A stretch of DNA of 64,000 nt from Mesorhizobium kowhaii. Its GTDB lineage: Bacteria; Pseudomonadota; Alphaproteobacteria; Rhizobiales; Rhizobiaceae. Both the position numbers and the translations under genes were made by a program. Below, in pieces: positions 59,010 to 64,000 of this stretch; position 1 is the stretch's first letter; each line of letters starts with the position of its first letter. The stretch spans positions 310,001 through 374,000 of the forward strand of contig NZ_MZXV01000062.1 of assembly GCF_003253745.1 (NCBI RefSeq), written 5' to 3'. Below the pieces are notes generated by a model, which saw only the letters and a program-made list of their open reading frames with translations, did not search any database and had not been told where the DNA came from.

Positions 59010-59705
59010 TCATTTCCTGACGGCGAGTGCCGCCGCCTGGGCAGTCCAATCGTCACGGCCGATGCGGCCGGTGAGCGACAAATAGTCCTCGACCCAGGCA
59101 ACCTCTTCCGGCGCCCATGCCGCGATCTGGGCATATGTCCAGATACCCAGGCCATTGAGAACCGTCTCCAGCTTCGGGCCGATGCCCGATATCGCCTTGA
59201 GGTCCGACGGCTTCGCGGGCTTGTCCATAGCCTTTGGCTGCCTGAAATCCTCCGGCATCAACCCGGCTGGAGCCGCGCCCGCCATCGGGCCTGCGTCGAC
59301 GACCGGCACTGTGTCGGCAGCCTCCCTGGCAACCATGTCAGTCACGTCCTGCGCGAAGGATTGCGCTTCGGCGATCAGGGTCTTGGTCGCCGCGCGAGCC
59401 TTGGAAGCGTTCTTTTCCGTCTCCGAGAAGCGCTCGGTGCGCGCCTCGAAATCATCGACGATCGGCTGCAGCAGCCGTTGCGAGGCTTCGGCCGCCCCCG
59501 AGAGAGCGCCCAACCAGACGCCGAAGGCGTGATTCACCAGCCCGATACCGAGCGCCGACATCGCCGCGGCACCCGCCACGGGGTGCGCGAAAAGGTTGAC
59601 GGCACTTACCATCTCCTTCGGCATCATCCTGGTCAGGTCCTGGTTCATCTTGTCGAACTGGTCCACATTGGGCATCAATGAGTAGGGTGTCGAATACGGC
59701 GCCAT
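59010..59705 (-). CDS. Uncharacterised protein with C-terminal HhH-like domain, inside the nuo operon
   Basis: A 231-residue protein of unknown function between nuoF and nuoG. Residues ~1-150 look phasin-like: a hydrophobic small-residue-rich stretch (FAHPVAGAAAMSALGIGLVNHAFGVWLGALSGAAEASQ) then an amphipathic helix rich in E/A/K. A Pro/Ala linker follows, and residues ~175-231 contain a helix-hairpin-helix-like module (LKAISGIGPKLETVLNGLGIWTYAQIAAW, then GRIGRDDWTAQAAALA). The same module closes NuoE of this operon. No cysteine pairs for Fe-S clusters. An accessory or assembly role for complex I is inference from position and the shared domain. Confidence 0.8.
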   Translation of the reverse strand: MAPYSTPYSLMPNVDQFDKMNQDLTRMMPKEMVSAVNLFAHPVAGAAAMSALGIGLVNHAFGVWLGALSGAAEASQRLLQPIVDDFEARTERFSETEKNASKARAATKTLIAEAQSFAQDVTDMVAREAADTVPVVDAGPMAGAAPAGLMPEDFRQPKAMDKPAKPSDLKAISGIGPKLETVLNGLGIWTYAQIAAWAPEEVAWVEDYLSLTGRIGRDDWTAQAAALAVRK

Positions 59706-59782
59706 AGATATCTCCTGGTCGTTTCTTCGTTCGCCCGCCCCGGTTGTCTCGCTTCGGGCTTTCGCCCGCATTCACAAATTCT

Positions 59783-61087
59783 CTATTCCGCCGCCACCAT
59801 CACCGGTTCGGCCCGGTGCGCATTGCGCGAAAACTCGTCGATGCGCCGTTCCACCTCGCCGCGGAAATGCCGCATCAGGCCCTGGATCGGCCATGCCGCC
59901 GCGTCGCCCAGCGCGCAGATCGTGTGGCCTTCGACCTGCTTGGTGACGTCGAGCAGCATGTCGATCTCGCGCTTCTGCGCTTCGCCACGCACCAGCCGCT
60001 CCATCACCCGCCACATCCAGCCGGTACCTTCGCGGCACGGCGTGCACTGGCCGCAGCTCTCATGCTTGTAGAAGTAGGAAAGCCGCGCGATCGCCTTCAC
60101 GATATCGGTCGACTTGTCCATGACGATGACAGCCGCCGTGCCGAGGCCGGATTTGAGGTCGCGCAACGCATCGAAATCCATCGGCGTGTCGATGATCTGC
60201 TCGGCCGGCACCAGCGGCACCGAGGCGCCGCCCGGAATGACCGCCAAGAGATTATCCCAGCCGCCGCGAATGCCGCCGCAATGCGTCTCGATCAGCTCGC
60301 GGAATGGGATCGACATCGCCTCTTCGACCGTACACGGATTGTTGACGTGGCCGGAAATGCAAAACAGCTTGGTGCCGACATTGTTGGGCCGGCCGAAGGA
60401 CGAGAACCAGGCTGCGCCGCGGCGCAGGATGGTCGGCGCAACGGCGATCGATTCGACATTGTTGACCGTGGTCGGGCAGCCATAGAGGCCGACATTGGCC
60501 GGGAATGGCGGCTTCAGCCGCGGCTGGCCCTTCTTGCCTTCGAGGCTTTCGAGCAGCGCCGTCTCCTCGCCGCAGATATAGGCGCCGGCGCCATGATGCA
60601 TGTAGATGTCGAAGTCATAACCGGACGTGTTGTTCTTGCCGATCAGCTTGGCTTCGTAAGCCTCGTCGATGGCCCGCTGCAGCGCCTCGCGCTCGCGGAT
60701 GAACTCGCCGCGAACATAGATGTAGGCGGCAATCGCGCCCATGGCGAAGCCGGCGAGCAGCGCACCCTCGACCAGCGTGTGCGGGTCATTGCGCAGGATG
60801 TCGCGATCCTTGCAGGTGCCGGGCTCGGATTCATCGGCATTGATGACGAGGTAACTCGGCCGGCCGTCGCTCTGCTTGGGCATGAACGACCATTTCAGGC
60901 CGGTCGGGAAGCCGGCGCCACCGCGTCCGCGCAGGCCTGACGCCTTCATCTCGTTGACGATCCACTCGCGCCCCTTGGCGACGATACCGGGCGTGTTGTC
61001 CCAGGCGCCGCGCGCCATCGCGCCGGCCAGCGACTTGTCGAAGAGGCCGTAGATGTTGTTGAAGATGCGGTCTTTGTCCTGAAGCAT
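59783..61087 (-). CDS. nuoF: NADH-quinone oxidoreductase subunit F
   Basis: A 434-residue flavoprotein subunit. LRGRGGAGFPTGLKWSFMP binds NADH, VINADESEPGTCKDR and GAYICGEETALLESLEGKKGQPRLKPPFPANVGLYG bind FMN, and ESCGQCTPCREGTGWM with a later Cys (TICALGDAAAWP) ligates the N3 [4Fe-4S] cluster. It accepts electrons from NADH at the tip of the peripheral arm. ATG at 61087 begins the conserved MLQDKDRIF segment, ten bases after the nuoE stop. Confidence 0.97.
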   Translation of the reverse strand: MLQDKDRIFNNIYGLFDKSLAGAMARGAWDNTPGIVAKGREWIVNEMKASGLRGRGGAGFPTGLKWSFMPKQSDGRPSYLVINADESEPGTCKDRDILRNDPHTLVEGALLAGFAMGAIAAYIYVRGEFIREREALQRAIDEAYEAKLIGKNNTSGYDFDIYMHHGAGAYICGEETALLESLEGKKGQPRLKPPFPANVGLYGCPTTVNNVESIAVAPTILRRGAAWFSSFGRPNNVGTKLFCISGHVNNPCTVEEAMSIPFRELIETHCGGIRGGWDNLLAVIPGGASVPLVPAEQIIDTPMDFDALRDLKSGLGTAAVIVMDKSTDIVKAIARLSYFYKHESCGQCTPCREGTGWMWRVMERLVRGEAQKREIDMLLDVTKQVEGHTICALGDAAAWPIQGLMRHFRGEVERRIDEFSRNAHRAEPVMVAAE

Positions 61088-61097
61088 TTTTCGTCCC

Positions 61098-62372
61098 TCA
61101 GACCGGTTTCTTGCCGAAGACGCGGATGTATTCGGCGACGCCACCCTTGGCGAGCGCCTTGGCCTGCTTGACCCAGTCGTCGCGATCGATGCGGCCGTGG
61201 AAAGCGAGATAACCGTCCACCCAATCGCGCTCGGCCTTCTTCCAGGACGCAACCTGCGCGAAGGTGAAGATGCCCAGCGAATGCAGGATGCCTTCGATCT
61301 TGGGGCCGACGCCGGAAATCAGCTTGAGGTCATCGACCAGCGCCGGCCTGTCGATGCCAGCCGGACGGTTCTTGTCCTCGAGTGACGGTTTGGTCGGCTT
61401 GGCGGCTTTCGCGGCTGGCGCCTTGATCTCCGGCGCCTTGAAGGCGGTGGCCGGCTCGGCCTTGGTCTTCGGACCGTTGCGCTGCTTGGAAACCTGCTCG
61501 ACCTCGGGGGCTGCCTTGTTGGCATTGGCGGCCGAATGCAGCGGGGCCGAAACGCTCGCCGCCTTTTCAACTGCCGGCGCGACCTTGGTCGTTGAAGGCG
61601 TCTTCAATGCCGGGCTGGTTTCCGGGGCATCGGTCTTCGGCTTGCTGGCATTGGACGGCGCGACAGCCGGAGCGACCGTGGCGATTATCGCATCGGGCAC
61701 CGCCTTGGCGGCCTTGGCGGCCTCCCTGGCTTCCCTGTCGCGGGTCGACTTGAGGATCGCCTTTTCGCTCTTCAGGGTCGTGAGGCCGGAGGCCGGCTCC
61801 GAGCCGGTGCGGCCGTCCTGCGGTCCGGGCGTCACCGAGGCGCCCTTGCCGGCGTCATAGAGATCGATGATTTCGGCCAGCCGCTCAGGCGTCAAATCCT
61901 CGAACGTATCCTTGAAGATCATGACCATCGGCGCGTTGACGCAAGCGCCGAGACACTCGACCTCTTCCCACGACAAGGTGCCCTTGTCGTTGGTGTGGAA
62001 CTGGTCGTGATGGATTTTTGAACGGCACACATCCATCAGCGCTTCCGAGCCGCGCAGCATGCAGGGCGTGGTGCCGCAGACCTGGATGTGGGCGCGGGTA
62101 CCGACCGGGCTCAGCTGGTATTGCGTGTAGAAGGTGGCGACTTCCAGCCCCCTGATACGGGGCATGCCGAGCATGTCCGAAATCGTCTCGATCGCCGCCT
62201 TCGTCACCCAGCCTTCCTGCTCCTGCGCCAGCATCAAAAGCGGAATGATCGCCGACTGTTCGCGGCCCTTGGGATATTTCTTGAGCCATTGCTTCGCCGC
62301 TGCCGCGTTCGCCCGGTTGAAGGCGAAGGATGCTGGCTGGACACTGGCTTCTGCGAGACGGCGGACTGACAT
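61098..62372 (-). CDS. nuoE: NADH-quinone oxidoreductase subunit E with long C-terminal extension
   Basis: A 424-residue protein; usual NuoE is about 160-240. Residues ~1-180 are the thioredoxin-like [2Fe-2S] N1a domain (CGTTPCMLRGSEALMDVC and EVECLGACVNAPM, all four Cys). Residues ~200-345 are low-complexity Ala/Pro/Lys (for example EAREAAKAAKAVPDA). Residues ~350-424 form the HhH-like module LKLISGVGPKIEGILHSLGIFTFAQVASW ... GRIDRDDWVKQAKALA, nearly the same as the end of the uncharacterised protein at 59010. Its start directly follows the nuoD stop. Confidence 0.95.
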   Translation of the reverse strand: MSVRRLAEASVQPASFAFNRANAAAAKQWLKKYPKGREQSAIIPLLMLAQEQEGWVTKAAIETISDMLGMPRIRGLEVATFYTQYQLSPVGTRAHIQVCGTTPCMLRGSEALMDVCRSKIHHDQFHTNDKGTLSWEEVECLGACVNAPMVMIFKDTFEDLTPERLAEIIDLYDAGKGASVTPGPQDGRTGSEPASGLTTLKSEKAILKSTRDREAREAAKAAKAVPDAIIATVAPAVAPSNASKPKTDAPETSPALKTPSTTKVAPAVEKAASVSAPLHSAANANKAAPEVEQVSKQRNGPKTKAEPATAFKAPEIKAPAAKAAKPTKPSLEDKNRPAGIDRPALVDDLKLISGVGPKIEGILHSLGIFTFAQVASWKKAERDWVDGYLAFHGRIDRDDWVKQAKALAKGGVAEYIRVFGKKPV

Positions 62373-63563
62373 TTAGCGATCGACCTCACCAAACACGATG
62401 TCGAGGGAGCCGAGAACGGCGGTGACGTCGGCCAGCATGTGGCCGCGGCAGAGGAAATCCATCGCCTGCAGATGCGCGAAACCGGGGGCGCGCAACTTGC
62501 AGCGGTACGGCTTGTTGGAGCCATCTGAGACGAGGTAGACGCCGAACTCGCCCTTCGGCGCTTCGACCGCAGCATAGACCTCGCCTGCCGGCACGCGGTA
62601 GCCTTCGGTGTAGAGCTTGAAGTGATGGATCAGCGCTTCCATCGAGCGCTTCATTGCCTGGCGCTTCGGCGGCACCACCTTGCCATCGAGGTTCGACACC
62701 GGGCCGGTGCTCTCCTTGCCGAGCAAAAGGTCGACGCACTGGCGCATGATCTTCGCCGACTGGCGCATCTCTTCCATGCGCACGAGGTATCGATCGAAAC
62801 AGTCGCCGTTCTTGCCGATCGGAATGTCGAAATCCATTTCCGAATAGCATTCATAGGGTTGCGACTTGCGCAGGTCCCAGGGCGCTCCCGAGCCACGCAC
62901 CATGACGCCCGAAAAGCCCCAGGCCCAGGCATCGGCCAGCGAGACCGTGCCGATATCGACATTGCGCTGCTTGAAGATGCGGTTGCCGGTCAAAAGCGCG
63001 TCGAGATCATCGATCGACTTCAGGAACGGATCGATCCACTTGCCGATGTCCTCGACCAGCTTCTGCGGCAGATCCTGGTGGACGCCGCCGGGGCGGAAAT
63101 AGGCCGCATGCATGCGCGAGCCGGAGGCGCGCTCATAGAACACCATCAGCTTTTCGCGCTCGACGAAGCCCCACAGCGGCGGCGTCAGCGCGCCGACGTC
63201 CATCGCCTGCGTCGTCACATTGAGGATGTGCGACATGATGCGGCCGATTTCGCAGTAGAGCACGCGGATCAGCTGGCCACGCTTCGGCACGTCGATGCCG
63301 AGCAGGCGCTCGGCGGCCAGCGCGAAGGCATGCTCCTGGTTCATCGGGGCGCAATAGTCGAGCCGGTCGAAATAGGGGATCGCCTGCAGATAGGTCTTGG
63401 CCTCGATCAGCTTTTCGGTGCCGCGATGCAGCAGCCCGATATGCGGATCGACGCGATCGACGACTTCGCCGTCAAGCTCCAGCACGAGGCGCAAAACGCC
63501 GTGCGCCGCAGGGTGTTGCGGGCCGAAATTGATGTTGAAGTTGCGGACGGAGGTCTCAGCCAT
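62373..63563 (-). CDS. nuoD: NADH-quinone oxidoreductase subunit D
   Basis: A 396-residue 49-kDa-type subunit. INFGPQHPAAHGVLRLVLELDGE opens the protein, with the conserved His in QHPAAHG lining the quinone site. YLQAIPYFDRLDYCAPMNQEHAF follows, and the end reads DIVFGEVDR. With NuoB and NuoH it forms the quinone-reduction chamber. It is separate from nuoC, not fused. Ten bases separate it from nuoC. Confidence 0.97.
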   Translation of the reverse strand: MAETSVRNFNINFGPQHPAAHGVLRLVLELDGEVVDRVDPHIGLLHRGTEKLIEAKTYLQAIPYFDRLDYCAPMNQEHAFALAAERLLGIDVPKRGQLIRVLYCEIGRIMSHILNVTTQAMDVGALTPPLWGFVEREKLMVFYERASGSRMHAAYFRPGGVHQDLPQKLVEDIGKWIDPFLKSIDDLDALLTGNRIFKQRNVDIGTVSLADAWAWGFSGVMVRGSGAPWDLRKSQPYECYSEMDFDIPIGKNGDCFDRYLVRMEEMRQSAKIMRQCVDLLLGKESTGPVSNLDGKVVPPKRQAMKRSMEALIHHFKLYTEGYRVPAGEVYAAVEAPKGEFGVYLVSDGSNKPYRCKLRAPGFAHLQAMDFLCRGHMLADVTAVLGSLDIVFGEVDR

Positions 63564-63572
63564 TCTGGCGCC

Positions 63573-64000
63573 TCAATTCGTCTTGGCTTTTTCATCGCCC
63601 GGCAGGACGTAATCCGTGCCTTCCCATGGCGAGAGAAAATCGAAATTGCGGAATTCCTGCTTGAGCTCGACCGGCTCGTAGATGACGCGCTTGGCCTCGT
63701 CGTCGTAGCGCACCTCGACGAACCCGGTCAGCGGGAAATCCTTGCGCAGCGGGTGGCCTTCGAAACCGTAATCGGTCAACAGGCGCCGCAGGTCCGGGTG
63801 GCCCGAGAACAGCACGCCATAGAGATCGTAGGTCTCGCGCTCGAACCAGTCGGCGCCGGGATAGACGCCGGTGATCGACGGCACCATCGTCTCTTCGTCG
63901 GCCTGAACTTTGACGCGGATGCGCACATTCTGCTTCGGCGACAACAGATGATAGACGACGTCGAAGCGCTTGGCCCGCGACGGATAGTCGGCGCCGCAGA
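63573..64000 (-). CDS. nuoC: NADH-quinone oxidoreductase subunit C (5' part outside window)
   Basis: The last ~142 residues of a 30-kDa-type subunit. The frame runs to the window edge (reading CGADYPSRAKRFDVVYHLLSP at the edge), so the N-terminal third and the start are missing. Landmarks are VPSITGVYPGADWFERETYDLYGVLFSGHPDLRRLLTDYGFEGHPLRKDFPLTG, highly conserved in NuoC. It interacts with NuoD and NuoB in the peripheral arm. Confidence 0.96.
   Translation of the reverse strand, partial: CGADYPSRAKRFDVVYHLLSPKQNVRIRVKVQADEETMVPSITGVYPGADWFERETYDLYGVLFSGHPDLRRLLTDYGFEGHPLRKDFPLTGFVEVRYDDEAKRVIYEPVELKQEFRNFDFLSPWEGTDYVLPGDEKAKTN

Overview
The window is GC-rich, tightly packed alphaproteobacterial chromosome, most likely Mesorhizobium or a close Rhizobiales relative. 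Reasons: a full alphaproteobacterial-type nuo operon with an extended NuoE, aerobic-type cob genes with CbtAB and a cobalamin riboswitch, short type-2 ProS, a LolCD pair, a GTTC-N7-GTTC LexA-type motif, and several families of short palindromic intergenic repeats typical of Mesorhizobium. Species assignment is inference from these features; no database search was possible.

Layout. 1-8.96 kb: the end of an MFS transporter, a nitroreductase, then an XRE-cupin regulator followed by four overlapping genes (two DMGDH/sarcosine-dehydrogenase-type flavoproteins, a homocysteine S-methyltransferase and an aminotransferase), which read as a pathway for an N-methylated amino acid or betaine. 9.1-15.7 kb: a seven-gene minus-strand operon with an NMT1/THI5-like ABC importer, an amidohydrolase, an FAD-linked oxidase and two flavodoxin-fold oxidoreductases. 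RidA and a creatininase-family hydrolase lie divergently at 15.9-17.3 kb. 17.3-22.2 kb: cobalamin genes (PTP-like gene, cobC, cobD, cobO, cobP, cbtA, cbtB) with a cobalamin riboswitch before cbtB. 22.4-28.5 kb: a Rieske oxygenase, MFS transporter, DUF1624 acyltransferase-like protein, ICMT-like methyltransferase, MerR regulator and MgtE.

28.8-37.8 kb holds a serine-cycle cluster: a LuxR-type regulator with a degenerate receiver, then sga, mcl, mtkA, mtkB, hprA and ppc. A decayed duplicate of the 3' end of mtkB follows ppc, next to a tRNA-Leu(GAG). lipB and a SRPBCC-M50 fusion follow.

At 40.8-40.94 kb there is a 28-codon gene, too short for ordinary gene calling, that encodes a one-helix membrane peptide. 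It has a strong ribosome-binding site, and its promoter carries three GTTC blocks spaced exactly as two overlapping alphaproteobacterial LexA boxes. It is a candidate SOS-induced membrane microprotein, comparable in concept to Caulobacter SidA, and is the most interesting object in the window.

41.1-64 kb on the minus strand: lolD, lolC, proS, a predicted plus-strand sRNA, a DUF1467 gene, mce, an oppositely oriented MBL hydrolase, rnj, birA, and the respiratory complex I operon from nuoN back to a partial nuoC. Within it, an uncharacterised gene lies between nuoF and nuoG and shares its C-terminal helix-hairpin-helix-like domain with an extension of NuoE.
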